DNA from: Mesorhizobium sp. STM 4661
GTDB taxonomy: Bacteria > Pseudomonadota > Alphaproteobacteria > Rhizobiales > Rhizobiaceae
Assembly (NCBI RefSeq): GCF_000359125.1
Contig: NZ_CAAF010000025.1
Span: 1-64,000 of the forward strand
DNA: 64,000 bases
Direction: 5' to 3'
The notes beneath the pieces were generated by a model. It had not been told where the DNA came from and did no database searches. It worked only from the letters and a program-made list of their open reading frames with translations. Shown in pieces: positions 53,812-63,186 of the stretch. How positions within the stretch are numbered: the first letter of the stretch is position 1; the number at the start of each line of letters is the position of its first letter. Both the position numbers and the translations under genes were made by a program.

Positions 53812-54467
53812 CGGGTGACATCCACCGCGAATATGACCCGGTAGCCTCCAGAGCTTGCGTCCTCCGGCAGGAAATCGGGGGCCAGATGCAGAAATTCGCA
53901 ATTCAGGGTCCTGTGGTAGAACCGCAACAACGGATCCCTGGTTATGGAATTTACTGGCGGTATCACGCCGGTCCGGTGCCATTCATCAATGGTTTCGCGG
54001 AACCCTTGATCCATAACGACCTTGTCTGGAGTATCATCCTGCGCGCCCGCATAGGACGGGCATCGGCCATCACCCACGGCCCAACGGGCTCCTGCCCGGC
54101 GACCATGCGCGATCATCTCCGAAAGCAGCCGACGCACCAGATCGGTCCCGCGGAATTCCGGGCGCACGCCGAGATTGTAGACATAGAGTGAAAGCGGCGG
54201 CTGGCTTTTTGCCATGGAGGAGTAGGCTGCAAAGGTCTTTGGAAAATTTGTAGTATCGTGAGGGTCCTGGCTCGTTTCGACGAAACAAATAGCACCGGCG
54301 ATGAGGGAGCCTACAGAGCCAGCGATCATCGTGTGCCCAAGCGACAGGCGGTTACGGATGATGTCCGGGCCGGCTCCGAGTGGGCCCCAGGCAGCGGTTT
54401 CCAGTTCAGCCATCAGGGGCACCGCATCTTCGGAAACCAGATGCAGCCGGATATTCTTCGTCATCAC
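53808..54467 (-). CDS. GNAT-family N-acetyltransferase-like protein
   Basis: 219 residues. Acetyl-CoA site is LYVYNLGVRPEFRGTDLVRRLLSEMIAHGRRAG (R-G-x-x-L region), giving the GNAT core, although the pyrophosphate loop is less regular than usual. SLIAGAICFVET is beta-strand 4-like. The last third (HRTGVIPPVNSITRDP..., LRFYHRTLNCEFLHLAPDFLP) is specific and unrecognised. Coupled with the P450 and divergent from the ATP-grasp-like gene, suggesting one small biosynthetic cassette. Confidence 0.75.
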   Translation of the reverse strand: MMTKNIRLHLVSEDAVPLMAELETAAWGPLGAGPDIIRNRLSLGHTMIAGSVGSLIAGAICFVETSQDPHDTTNFPKTFAAYSSMAKSQPPLSLYVYNLGVRPEFRGTDLVRRLLSEMIAHGRRAGARWAVGDGRCPSYAGAQDDTPDKVVMDQGFRETIDEWHRTGVIPPVNSITRDPLLRFYHRTLNCEFLHLAPDFLPEDASSGGYRVIFAVDVTR

Positions 54468-54552
54468 AAGTCTCCGCCCCGCAGTCCCGTATGGAACAAG
54501 CCGCCTTTATTTGCTAGTCGTGCTTTTTCGCACCGGGTGGCAGCTAATCCTC

Positions 54553-55572
54553 ATGATTTTTTATGTCTGCCATAGCCGGCACGCCTATACCCAGGCAACT
54601 ATGCTTCTCTATTTTCGCAAAGATCTCCAAGCAGTTTTTCGACTGGTTCCCTACGAAGACAAAGCTCTTTTAGGCACACTTTCCAAGGGAACAGTGATCT
54701 GGACCGATATGGATCGGCTGACTGTCGCCGACATCGAAATGGCCGCTGATCTCAGCCGCAAGATGAGGCAGGAGCAGCCGAACGTCGCTCAACTCAATCA
54801 TCCCCGGGAAAGCCTCCAACGTTTCGACCTGCTGCGCAAACTGTTTGCGGACGGCATCAACGATTTCCGGGTCTATAGGCCGGAGACCTTGCCGGACGAC
54901 ATACGCTTTCCCGTCTTCCTACGCGATGAGACGGGTGCAGCCTATGAGACGCCGCGCCTGCTGCAGAATTATAGAGAACTGGACAATGCCCTCGCAGGCT
55001 TGCCTGGCATGAGATTTGTCCGGCCGATGATCGCCGAGTTCGGGTCGAAGCCCGGATCCGATGGTTACTATCGAAAATACTCCGCTTACCGGATCGGCGG
55101 GCGCAGCTATGCCCAACATTGTTTTGCCAAGCAGGAATGGTTCATAAAGGATCCGGGACGGGGCATTCCGAAGCAGCATCTCGATGATCATCGCGCCTAT
55201 GTCCGTGAGAATCCGCACAGATTGAGCCTGATGCCGATTTTCGACAAAGCATCGATAACATACGGCCGAATTGACTATACGGTCCTGGATGACCGTATCC
55301 AAGTCTTCGAAATCAATACAAATCCGACTGTGCTGAGCTATCCGCCGACCCCTTTCGATGAATATGATTCAACGCCTTATGCCAGCATGCACGCCGATGC
55401 CCTTTTGGCCCTGCCGCATGCACGTGACTCTTCGTGCCCTGCCAGGATCGATGAGACGCATTCCGAGATTTTGGCGGGTCTGCGGCGAGAATATGGGAAA
55501 AGGCGCAGGAAGCTCATTGTTAAGAAGGGCCTGAGATTTGTCAGGAATGCCGTGCTTGGTGAGAAAGTCTGA
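54553..55572 (+). CDS. ATP-grasp-like protein
   Basis: 339 residues from ATG 54553 (MIFYVCHSRHAYT); a later ATG at 54601 (MLLYFRKD) is possible. FPVFLRDETGAAYETP and YRKYSAYRIGGRSYAQH carry Lys/Arg residues that would contact ATP, and RIDYTVLDDRIQVFEINTNPT (from residue ~239) has the metal-binding acidic/Asn pattern FEINTNP of ATP-grasp enzymes. Such enzymes ligate a carboxylate to an amine or thiol; the substrate is unknown. C-terminus is strongly basic (KRRRKLIVKKG). Divergent from the GNAT/P450 operon; probably the same pathway. Confidence 0.72.
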   Translation: MIFYVCHSRHAYTQATMLLYFRKDLQAVFRLVPYEDKALLGTLSKGTVIWTDMDRLTVADIEMAADLSRKMRQEQPNVAQLNHPRESLQRFDLLRKLFADGINDFRVYRPETLPDDIRFPVFLRDETGAAYETPRLLQNYRELDNALAGLPGMRFVRPMIAEFGSKPGSDGYYRKYSAYRIGGRSYAQHCFAKQEWFIKDPGRGIPKQHLDDHRAYVRENPHRLSLMPIFDKASITYGRIDYTVLDDRIQVFEINTNPTVLSYPPTPFDEYDSTPYASMHADALLALPHARDSSCPARIDETHSEILAGLRREYGKRRRKLIVKKGLRFVRNAVLGEKV

Positions 55573-55654
55573 TCCATTGGCTGTCGAACATGGAGCCGGC
55601 CGCAAACTCCGTGATGCTCCCCTACTTTGGCTTGGACATTATTTCGCCGGCCAC

Positions 55655-55680
55655 GTAACAAATCAGCGCCGAGGCGCGAA
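55655..55680 (+). promoter_or_regulatory. ECF-type promoter GTAACA-N16-CGAA
   Basis: GTAACA (55655-55660) and CGAA (55677-55680) with a 16-base spacer match the form I recall for SigF-type ECF promoters of Caulobacter. It lies 20-45 bases before the sigma-factor start, consistent with autoregulation. Confidence 0.55.
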
Positions 55681-55699
55681 TATCGGGGAGTGAACTCTT

Positions 55700-56236
55700 G
55701 TGACCGGCATGGACGAGGCCGAACTCGCCCGGCTGCTGCGGGCTGCGATCGGAGGAGATGAAAAGGCCTATGCCGACTTTCTGCACCGGACGGCTGCTCT
55801 CGTTCGCGGCTTTGTCAGGCGCAAGATCGTGCAAGGCGGGGTCGACCCCGAGGATGTCGTGCAGGAAACCTTGCTGGCCATTCATGTGAAACGGCATACC
55901 TGGCGCCAGGATGCGCCGGTCTTGCCTTGGGTCTATGCGATAGCGCGCTTCAAGCTGATCGACGCCTTCCGGCGGCGCGGGCGGCGCATCGAGATCGAAA
56001 TCGGCGAGATCGCCGAGAGCTTCGCCGAACCGGAGACCGAGACGGTCAGCGAGCGCGATATCAACCGGGCGCTGGACGGCCTGCCGCCGGCGCAGCGTTC
56101 GGTGGTTTCGTCGGTGTCGGTCGAAGGCCGTTCCATTGGCGAGACCGCAGCGAGGTTCGGTATCAGCGAGACGGCCGTGCGCGTGTCGCTGCACCGCGGC
56201 CTTGCCGCAATCGCCAAGCGATTCGGAGCCGGGTGA
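55700..56236 (+). CDS. ECF RNA polymerase sigma factor (SigF-like)
   Basis: 178 residues. Region 2 contains DPEDVVQETLLAIH and PVLPWVYAIARFKLIDAFRRRGRR; region 4 is LPPAQRSVVSSVSVEGRSIGETAARFGISETAVRVSLHRGL. GTG 55700 fits GGGGAG nine bases upstream; ATG 55709 is an alternative. Linked by one base to an NrsF-type anti-sigma gene, so the pair resembles Caulobacter SigF/NrsF, which responds to metal and oxidative stress. Confidence 0.9.
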   Translation: MTGMDEAELARLLRAAIGGDEKAYADFLHRTAALVRGFVRRKIVQGGVDPEDVVQETLLAIHVKRHTWRQDAPVLPWVYAIARFKLIDAFRRRGRRIEIEIGEIAESFAEPETETVSERDINRALDGLPPAQRSVVSSVSVEGRSIGETAARFGISETAVRVSLHRGLAAIAKRFGAG

Positions 56237-56237
56237 C

Positions 56238-56876
56238 ATGAGGACCGAGGATCTTATCAAGGCATTGGACGCTGACGCAAGCAGCAGGGCGATGCCGCTG
56301 CGCTCGGCCTGGTGGATGGCCACGGCTGCTGCGGCGGGAATCGCCGCGGTGGTTTTCTGGCTCACCATCGGTCCACGTCCCGACATCATGATCGCCATGC
56401 ACACGATGCGCTTCCTGTCGAAATTCGTCTTCACCCTCGTGCTTGCCGTCACCGCCTTCGCCCTGATCCGCGCGCTGTCGACCCCTGGGGCGTCGACGGG
56501 CAAGGCGGCGGCCTGGATGATCGCGGCGCCGCTGCTTGTGCTGGTGGCGGTGGTTCTGGAGCTCTTCGCCGTGCCCGAGGCCGACTGGGGCACGCGCCTA
56601 GTCGGCAGCAACATGATGATCTGCATGACGTTCATCCCGCTGATCGGCATCGGCCCGCTCGCCATCTTCCTATGGATGCTGCGCTATGGCGCGCCGACGC
56701 GGCCGGTGCTTGCCGGGGCGGTGGCGGGCCTGCTTGCCGGCGGGCTGGCCGCGACTTTCTATGCGGCGCATTGCTTCGACGATTCGCCGCTTTTCGTAGC
56801 CACCTGGTATTCGATCGCGATTGCTATCCTCGCGGCGCTCGGCGCGCTCGGCGGGCGGCTTTTCGTGCGCTGGTAG
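56238..56876 (+). CDS. NrsF-family (DUF1109) anti-sigma membrane protein
   Basis: 212 residues from ATG 56238, about six membrane helices. MRTEDLIKALDADASS is the cytoplasmic sigma-binding N-terminus. Two cysteines, in MMICMTFIPLIG and AAHCFDDSPLF, are at the positions known to matter for stress sensing in NrsF. Holds the sigma factor at the membrane until released. One-base gap from the sigma gene. Confidence 0.87.
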   Translation: MRTEDLIKALDADASSRAMPLRSAWWMATAAAAGIAAVVFWLTIGPRPDIMIAMHTMRFLSKFVFTLVLAVTAFALIRALSTPGASTGKAAAWMIAAPLLVLVAVVLELFAVPEADWGTRLVGSNMMICMTFIPLIGIGPLAIFLWMLRYGAPTRPVLAGAVAGLLAGGLAATFYAAHCFDDSPLFVATWYSIAIAILAALGALGGRLFVRW

Positions 56877-56885
56877 GGACGGCGA

Positions 56886-57764
<879 letters not shown>

Positions 57765-57819
57765 TACACCGATCCCGTCGAAAAGGCCTTTGCGGCCTGC
57801 TTTTGTGCGGTGCAAACTA

Positions 57820-57851
57820 AAAGGGCGGGGCAGCTTCGTCTACCCCACCCT
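57820..57851 (-). terminator. Terminator hairpin after etfA
   Basis: On the minus strand AAGGGTGGGGTA (57851-57840) pairs with TGCCCCGCCCTT (57831-57820) across 12 positions (two G-T) around an eight-base loop, followed by TTAG. Probably ends the etfBA transcript, at least in part, before hbdA. Confidence 0.65.
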
Positions 57852-57881
57852 TCACAATTTAATACGCTTTGCCAGAAAGCG

Positions 57882-58811
57882 TCAAAGCGCCTTTTGCAGT
57901 TCCGGCAGAATGACGAAGAGATCGCCGACGAGGCCGTAATCGGCAACCTGGAAGATCGGGGCCTCCTCGTCCTTGTTGATGGCGACGATGACCTTCGAAT
58001 CCTTCATGCCGGCGAGGTGCTGGATGGCGCCGGAGATGCCGACGGCGATGTAGAGATCGGGGGCGACGACCTTGCCGGTCTGGCCGACCTGCCAGTCGTT
58101 CGGCGCATAGCCGGCGTCGACCGCGGCACGGGAAGCGCCGACGGCGGCGCCGAGCTTGTCGGCGACCGGCAGGATGACTTCCTGGAATTTCTCCGCCGAA
58201 CCCAGCGCGCGGCCGCCCGAGATGATGATCCTGGCCGAGGTCAGCTCCGGACGGTCGGTCTCGGAAAGCTTGTTCTCGACGAAGCTCGACAGGCCGGGAT
58301 TGGCCGCTGCCTTGATCGTCTCGACCGGGGCGGAACCACCTTCGGGCGCTGCTTGGAAGGAGGCCGTACGCACGGTGATCACCTTCTTGGCGTCGCTCGA
58401 CTGCACCGTCTGGATGGCGTTGCCGGCATAGATCGGCCGCTTGAAGGTGTCGGGCGACACGATTTCGATGATCTCGGAGACCTGCGCCACATCGAGCAGG
58501 GCCGCCACACGCGGCGCGACATTCTTGCCCGACGAGGTCGCCGGCGCGATGATGGTGTCGTAGGCGCCCGCCAGCGACACAACCAGCGCCGCCAGCGGTT
58601 CGGCGAGGCGCTCGCTCAGTTCGTCGGCCTCGGCGAGCAGCACCTTGCTGACGCCCTTGAGCTTGGCGGCGGCGTCCGCTGCCGGCTTGGCGCCCTTGCC
58701 GGCAACCAGCACATGTACGTTCGAGCCGATCTGCAGGGCCGCCGAGAGTGCCTTGGCGGTCTGGTCGGAAAGGCTGGCGTTGTCGTGTTCCGCGATGAGG
58801 AGAATGGTCAT
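57882..58811 (-). CDS. etfA: Electron transfer flavoprotein, alpha subunit
   Basis: 309 residues. C-terminal FAD domain: [60 protein letters not shown] and [21 protein letters not shown], standard for EtfA. Accepts electrons from acyl-CoA dehydrogenases and passes them to ETF-quinone oxidoreductase. 20 bp after etfB. Confidence 0.94.
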   Translation of the reverse strand: MTILLIAEHDNASLSDQTAKALSAALQIGSNVHVLVAGKGAKPAADAAAKLKGVSKVLLAEADELSERLAEPLAALVVSLAGAYDTIIAPATSSGKNVAPRVAALLDVAQVSEIIEIVSPDTFKRPIYAGNAIQTVQSSDAKKVITVRTASFQAAPEGGSAPVETIKAAANPGLSSFVENKLSETDRPELTSARIIISGGRALGSAEKFQEVILPVADKLGAAVGASRAAVDAGYAPNDWQVGQTGKVVAPDLYIAVGISGAIQHLAGMKDSKVIVAINKDEEAPIFQVADYGLVGDLFVILPELQKAL

Positions 58812-58831
58812 GTTTTTATCCCTTCCCAGCG

Positions 58832-59581
58832 TTACAACACGCCGGCTTCGTTCTTTAGCTTGTCGACCAGTTCGGCGACGCTCTTGACCTTGACGCCGGC
58901 CTTGCGGCCGCCCGGCTCCTCGGTCTTGATGACCTTCAGCCGCGGCTTGACGTCGGCGCCGTAGTCGGCGGGCGATTTCTCGTCGAGCGGCTTCTTCTTG
59001 GCCTTCATGATGTTGGGCAAGGAGGCATAGCGCGGCTGGTTGAGGCGAAGATCGGCCGTGACGATCGCCGGCATCTTCAGTTCCACCGTCTGCAGGCCGC
59101 CATCGACTTCGCGCGTTACCTTGGCCTTGTCGCCGTCGAGCACCACCTTGGAGGCGAAGGTGCCCTGCGCCCAGCCGAGCAGTGCCGCCAGCATCTGACC
59201 GGTCTGGTTGGAATCGTCGTCGATCGCCTGCTTGCCGAGGATGACGAGGCCGGGCTTCTCAGCCTCGACCACGCCCTTCAGCACCTTGGCGACGCCGAGC
59301 GGCTCGGTCTGCTCGTCGGTCTTGACCAGGATGGCGCGGTCGGCGCCCATGGCGAGCGCGGTGCGCAAGGTTTCCTGCGCCTGCTGCGGCCCGATCGAGA
59401 CAACGATGATCTCTTCCGCCTTGCCGGCTTCCTTCAGCCGGATCGCCTCTTCGACCGCGATCTCGTCGAACGGGTTCATCGCCATCTTGACGTTGGCGAG
59501 TTCCACCGCCGAACCGTCAGCCTTCACGCGAACCTTCACATTCGCATCCACAACCCGCTTCACGGGCACAAGGATCTTCAT
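58832..59581 (-). CDS. etfB: Electron transfer flavoprotein, beta subunit
   Basis: 249 residues. [41 protein letters not shown] and [23 protein letters not shown] are EtfB signatures. AMP-binding subunit of ETF. First gene of the etfB-etfA pair. Confidence 0.95.
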   Translation of the reverse strand: MKILVPVKRVVDANVKVRVKADGSAVELANVKMAMNPFDEIAVEEAIRLKEAGKAEEIIVVSIGPQQAQETLRTALAMGADRAILVKTDEQTEPLGVAKVLKGVVEAEKPGLVILGKQAIDDDSNQTGQMLAALLGWAQGTFASKVVLDGDKAKVTREVDGGLQTVELKMPAIVTADLRLNQPRYASLPNIMKAKKKPLDEKSPADYGADVKPRLKVIKTEEPGGRKAGVKVKSVAELVDKLKNEAGVL

Positions 59582-59760
59582 TTGCCTGTCACCTCTCTTG
59601 AGATAGTTGGGCGCGCTATAGCAGCCTGCGCCTTTGCAGAATTGTCGAAAGCCGACATTTCGGACGGAATTCGGGTCTTCAACCGCCTAGGCGGTGGCGG
59701 AAACGCTTCCGTAGTTGCGACAAACCTGCGCGTCAATATGCGCTAGCCACTCAAATCGGT

Positions 59761-60558
59761 TCAGTCCGGAGCCGACGCGCGGCCCCAGCGCGGTGCCGAC
59801 TGCGCCGCAGGCTGCTCGCTGGCGACAGGCTCGGGAGCAATGAGCGCCGGATCGGTCGCCACCGCGGGCGCCTCGTCCGCGGCGGCGAGCAGCGGTATGC
59901 CGCGTCTGCGCAAGATCAGCACCAGCACGGCGCCGGCGATGATGCCGCCGACATGGGTGGCCCAGGAAACCTGGTCCTCGCCGCCCGCGGCGAACATCGC
60001 GACCTGGAAGATGATCCACAAAATGAGCGGGATGAAAGCCGGGATGCGCAATGGAATGCGGGCGAAGGCCAGCACCCATACCTTCACCCTGGGATAGAGG
60101 ATCAGATAGGCGGCGACCACGCCGGCGATGGCGCCCGAGGCGCCGATCAGCGGCACCTGCGAATCCCAGGCAACCAGGCCCTGGAAGAAGGCGCCGGCGA
60201 TGGCGCAAAGCAGGTAGAAGATCAGATAGCGGATGTGGCCGAGCGCGTCTTCGACATTGTCGCCGAACACCCATAAAAACAGCATGTTGCCGCCGAGGTG
60301 GAAAATATCCGCATGCAGGAAGGAATAGGTGATGTAGCTCAAGCTCTCGGGGATCACGACAAACTGCGGCGCCAGTTCCACCTTGTCGTGAACGACGGAC
60401 GGAATGAAGCCGAGGCCGAGCACCGCCGCGTTGGCGAAATTCTCGCCGCCGAGCGTGGTGGCAAGGTAGATGAGCGTGTTGACCACGATCAGGCCGATCG
60501 TGACATATTGCAGCCTGATGTGGCGCAGCTTGTTGGTGTCGTAGAGCGGGATAAACAT
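59761..60558 (-). CDS. Rhomboid-family intramembrane serine protease
   Basis: 265 residues from ATG 60558 (MFIPLYDTNKLRHIRLQYVT). Six membrane helices. Catalytic Ser in GASGAIAGVVAAY and His in WATHVGGIIAGAVL; HLGGNMLFLWVFGDNVEDALG is the conserved loop/TM2 motif. C-terminal ~45 residues are soluble, Ala/Pro-rich. Substrates unknown. Followed on the same strand by no gene; upstream is pduO. Confidence 0.9.
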   Translation of the reverse strand: MFIPLYDTNKLRHIRLQYVTIGLIVVNTLIYLATTLGGENFANAAVLGLGFIPSVVHDKVELAPQFVVIPESLSYITYSFLHADIFHLGGNMLFLWVFGDNVEDALGHIRYLIFYLLCAIAGAFFQGLVAWDSQVPLIGASGAIAGVVAAYLILYPRVKVWVLAFARIPLRIPAFIPLILWIIFQVAMFAAGGEDQVSWATHVGGIIAGAVLVLILRRRGIPLLAAADEAPAVATDPALIAPEPVASEQPAAQSAPRWGRASAPD

Positions 60559-60584
60559 CGGGTCCTCCCGCTTTTTGGCGAAAT

Positions 60585-61166
60585 TCAGCGGTTCTTGCCG
60601 GGAATCCATAGCACGTCGGCGTTTCCATTGTCATTGACCGCGCGTGCGGCCACGAACAGAAAGTCCGAGACGCGGTTGATGTATTTTATCCCCTCGCGGT
60701 TGACGTGCTCGCGTGGATCCTGGGCCAACGCCACCATGATGCGCTCGGCGCGCCGCGCCACCGTGCGGGCGAGGTGAAGGGCGGCCGCGGCCGGCGTGCC
60801 GCCGTTAAGCACGAAGGATTTGAGCGGCTCAAGCTGCTTGTTGAGAAGGTCGATGTCCTTTTCGACACGGTCGGTCTGCGAGGCTACGATGCGCAGCGGA
60901 TCATAACCGAGCGGCTTGCCGTCGTCGGGCACCGCCAGATCGGCGCCGAGGTCGAAAAGGTCGTTCTGGATGCGGGAAAGCATGGCGTCGATCGACGGAT
61001 GCGCTGTTGCGGTATGGAGGCGGGCCATGCCGATACAGGCATTGGCCTCGTCAACCGTACCGTAGGCCTCGACACGCGGATCGGATTTCAGCCGCCGTTC
61101 GCCGGTGCCGAGGCCAGTGGTGCCGTCGTCGCCGGTGCGGGTGTAGATCTTGTTGAGCTTGACCAC
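60585..61166 (-). CDS. ATP:cob(I)alamin adenosyltransferase (PduO type)
   Basis: 193 residues. TRTGDDGTTGLGTGERRLKSDPRVEAYGTVDEANA at the start holds the ATP-binding segment; RIQNDLFDLGADLAVP and RTVARRAERIMVALA are other PduO motifs. It makes adenosylcobalamin in the cytoplasm. Alphaproteobacteria also use CobA/CobO for this step, so it may be a salvage enzyme. The gene is 28 bp downstream of the twin-TM gene. Confidence 0.92.
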   Translation of the reverse strand: MVKLNKIYTRTGDDGTTGLGTGERRLKSDPRVEAYGTVDEANACIGMARLHTATAHPSIDAMLSRIQNDLFDLGADLAVPDDGKPLGYDPLRIVASQTDRVEKDIDLLNKQLEPLKSFVLNGGTPAAAALHLARTVARRAERIMVALAQDPREHVNREGIKYINRVSDFLFVAARAVNDNGNADVLWIPGKNR

Positions 61167-61194
61167 GCCCTGCCTCCCGAACTCGCCGGTCGCC

Positions 61195-61386
61195 TTATTT
61201 GCGGGTGAACCAAACGGCCAGCATGATGAACACCAATGCCACGAACTGCAACAGCACGCGCGCCTGCATCAGCTTGTTGGAGGTCACGCCGTCGCCGCCG
61301 CGCATCATGTTGATGAGGCCGCGGATCAGCACGATCACCACGGCGACCATGACGAGAACGGCGAGGACATTGAAGACGGTTGCCAT
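61195..61386 (-). CDS. Twin transmembrane protein (HIG1-like)
   Basis: 63 residues. Two hydrophobic helices (VLAVLVMVAVVIVLIRGLI and LLQFVALVFIMLAVWF) joined by RGGDGVTSNKLMQARV. This is the usual twin-TM/HIG1-type protein of alphaproteobacteria; a role in respiratory complexes is suspected for related proteins. Sits between the SDR gene and the adenosyltransferase on the same strand. Confidence 0.87.
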   Translation of the reverse strand: MATVFNVLAVLVMVAVVIVLIRGLINMMRGGDGVTSNKLMQARVLLQFVALVFIMLAVWFTRK

Positions 61387-61410
61387 AGTGTGTTTCCAGT
61401 TCGATTGCGT

Positions 61411-62277
61411 TCAGGCGCGTTTGGCAAGCAGGCGGTAGAGCATCGATGCCGGCAGGATGCGTTTGAGGATCACGCCGATCCTGGCCGGCACTGTTACCAC
61501 ATAGTGCGGACGCGGGCGCCGCGACAGAAGCGCATGGCGCAGGGCAGCATAGACCACTTCCGGACCGGGCTTCAGGCGCGACGTGCTGCCGCCGGCACGC
61601 AGCCGCTCCAGTTGCGCCTTGTAGGCGAGGCGGTGGACGGAGTTCTCATAGTCGATATTCTTCAAAAACCAAACAAGCCCGTTGCTGGCGATCTTCGATG
61701 TCACCGGTCCCGGCTCGATCAGCGAGACATGGATGCCGCTGCCCTGCAGCTCCTGATGCATGCACAGCATCAGCCCTTCGATCGCATGCTTGGATGCCGC
61801 ATAGGCGCCGCGAAAGCGCAGCGGTGTCAGCCCGAGGATCGAGGAGCAATGAACGAGACGGCCATGGCCCTGGCGGCGCATCACCGGCATGACACGGCGG
61901 GTGAGGTCATGCCAGCCGAAGACATTGGCCTCGAATTGCTCCCTAAGCGCTGCGACCGGCAGGTCCTCAACGGCGCCAGGCTGTCCATAGGCGCCATTGT
62001 TGAACAGGGCATCGAGCCGTCCGCCTGTGCGCTCCAGCACCGATGCCACCAGGGCCTCGATCGATCCGGCTTCGCGGTAGTCCAGATAGAAGGCCTCGAT
62101 GCCTGCGGCTTCGAGGGCAGCGATATCGTCCGGCTGGCGCGCCGTCGCGAACACCCGCCAGCCGTCCGCCTTCAGCGCGCGGGCGCAATAAGCGCCTATC
62201 CCGGAAGAGGCGCCGGTGACGATGATGGTGCGCAACTCTTCCGCTGTGGAATTCGTGGTTCGACCAAGGGTTGCCAT
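61411..62277 (-). CDS. SDR-family NAD(P)-dependent oxidoreductase
   Basis: 288 residues from ATG 62277 (MATLGRTTNSTAEEL); the frame upstream is antisense to the BrkB gene. Cofactor motif IIVTGASSGIGAYCARAL, FNNGAYGQPGAVEDL (NNAG variant), catalytic Ser/Tyr/Lys in HCSSILG and YAASKHAIEG. C-terminal ~60 residues are longer than the classical SDR core. Substrate unknown, possibly a lipid or retinol-like alcohol. Divergent from the BrkB-family gene. Confidence 0.88.
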   Translation of the reverse strand: MATLGRTTNSTAEELRTIIVTGASSGIGAYCARALKADGWRVFATARQPDDIAALEAAGIEAFYLDYREAGSIEALVASVLERTGGRLDALFNNGAYGQPGAVEDLPVAALREQFEANVFGWHDLTRRVMPVMRRQGHGRLVHCSSILGLTPLRFRGAYAASKHAIEGLMLCMHQELQGSGIHVSLIEPGPVTSKIASNGLVWFLKNIDYENSVHRLAYKAQLERLRAGGSTSRLKPGPEVVYAALRHALLSRRPRPHYVVTVPARIGVILKRILPASMLYRLLAKRA

Positions 62278-62325
62278 TTGCCGCAATCCCTTCCCATATT
62301 CGCGGCGTCGAGACAATCGAAGGGA

Positions 62326-63186
62326 ATGCGGTTCTTGTTGCGGAAGATTGTCGCCCTGCGCCGCGTGCTCTATGACGCGCTTGGCCATTTCAACACCGAT
62401 GACGGCTGGGCGATGGCCAGCCATCTGGCGATCACGGCGCTGATGGCGCTGTTTCCGTTTCTGATCTTCGCCACGACGCTGGCCAGTTTTTTCGGTGCGC
62501 AGGCTTTCGCCGACACCGCCGTGCATATCGTCTTCGACACCTGGCCGGAGCAGATCGCCAAGCCGATCGCCCGCGAAGTGCTCAACGTGCTTACCATCCG
62601 GCGCACCGACCTGTTGACTTACGGCGTCGTGCTCGCCGCTTTCTTTGCCTCGAACGGCATCGAGGCGCTGCGCACCTCGCTCAACCGCGCCTATCGCGTC
62701 TCGGAAACGCGCGGCATCATCTACCGCCGGGTGCAGAGCATCGCCTTCGTGCTGATCGCCACCGCAGGGTTCCTGGCGATCAGCCTGCTTCTGGTCTTGG
62801 CGCCATTGCTGGCGCGACTGGCCGAAGCCAATTTCGAGTGGATAAAGCCCTATATGGGAACGATCACGCTGTGGCGTTACGTCATCGCTTCCGCCGTCAT
62901 CGTCGGCGGGCTGTTCGCGGTGCATTTCTGGTTGCCGGCGGGCAAGCGCCGCTTCGTCTCGATCGTCCCGGGCATCATCTTCACGCTGGCCGCATGGCTC
63001 ATCGGCTCAACCATCTTCGCCACCTATCTCGACCATTTCTCGTCCTATGTGACGACCTATGCCGGGCTTGCCTCGATCATGATCGCGGTCGTCTTCCTCT
63101 ATATCGTCTCGGCGATCTTTATCCTCGGCGGTGAGCTTAACGCAGCGATCAGCCGCTATCTCGAGGCGCGCGCCCGGGTTGGCTGA
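62326..63186 (+). CDS. YihY/BrkB-family inner-membrane protein
   Basis: 286 residues from ATG 62326 (MRFLLRKIVALRRVLYDAL); AGGGA lies just upstream. About six membrane helices; NTDDGWAMASHLAITALMALFPFLIF, FFASNGIEALRTSLNRAYRV and the end VFLYIVSAIFILGGELNAAI are typical of the family formerly called ribonuclease BN. Function is unknown. Overlaps the convergent DMT gene by 31 bases. Confidence 0.87.
   Translation: MRFLLRKIVALRRVLYDALGHFNTDDGWAMASHLAITALMALFPFLIFATTLASFFGAQAFADTAVHIVFDTWPEQIAKPIAREVLNVLTIRRTDLLTYGVVLAAFFASNGIEALRTSLNRAYRVSETRGIIYRRVQSIAFVLIATAGFLAISLLLVLAPLLARLAEANFEWIKPYMGTITLWRYVIASAVIVGGLFAVHFWLPAGKRRFVSIVPGIIFTLAAWLIGSTIFATYLDHFSSYVTTYAGLASIMIAVVFLYIVSAIFILGGELNAAISRYLEARARVG

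Noticed and set aside
61150..62325. N-terminal ~390-codon extension of the BrkB-family frame
   Set aside because: It is antisense to the twin-TM and SDR genes; the conserved BrkB N-terminus begins at ATG 62326 with its own ribosome site.
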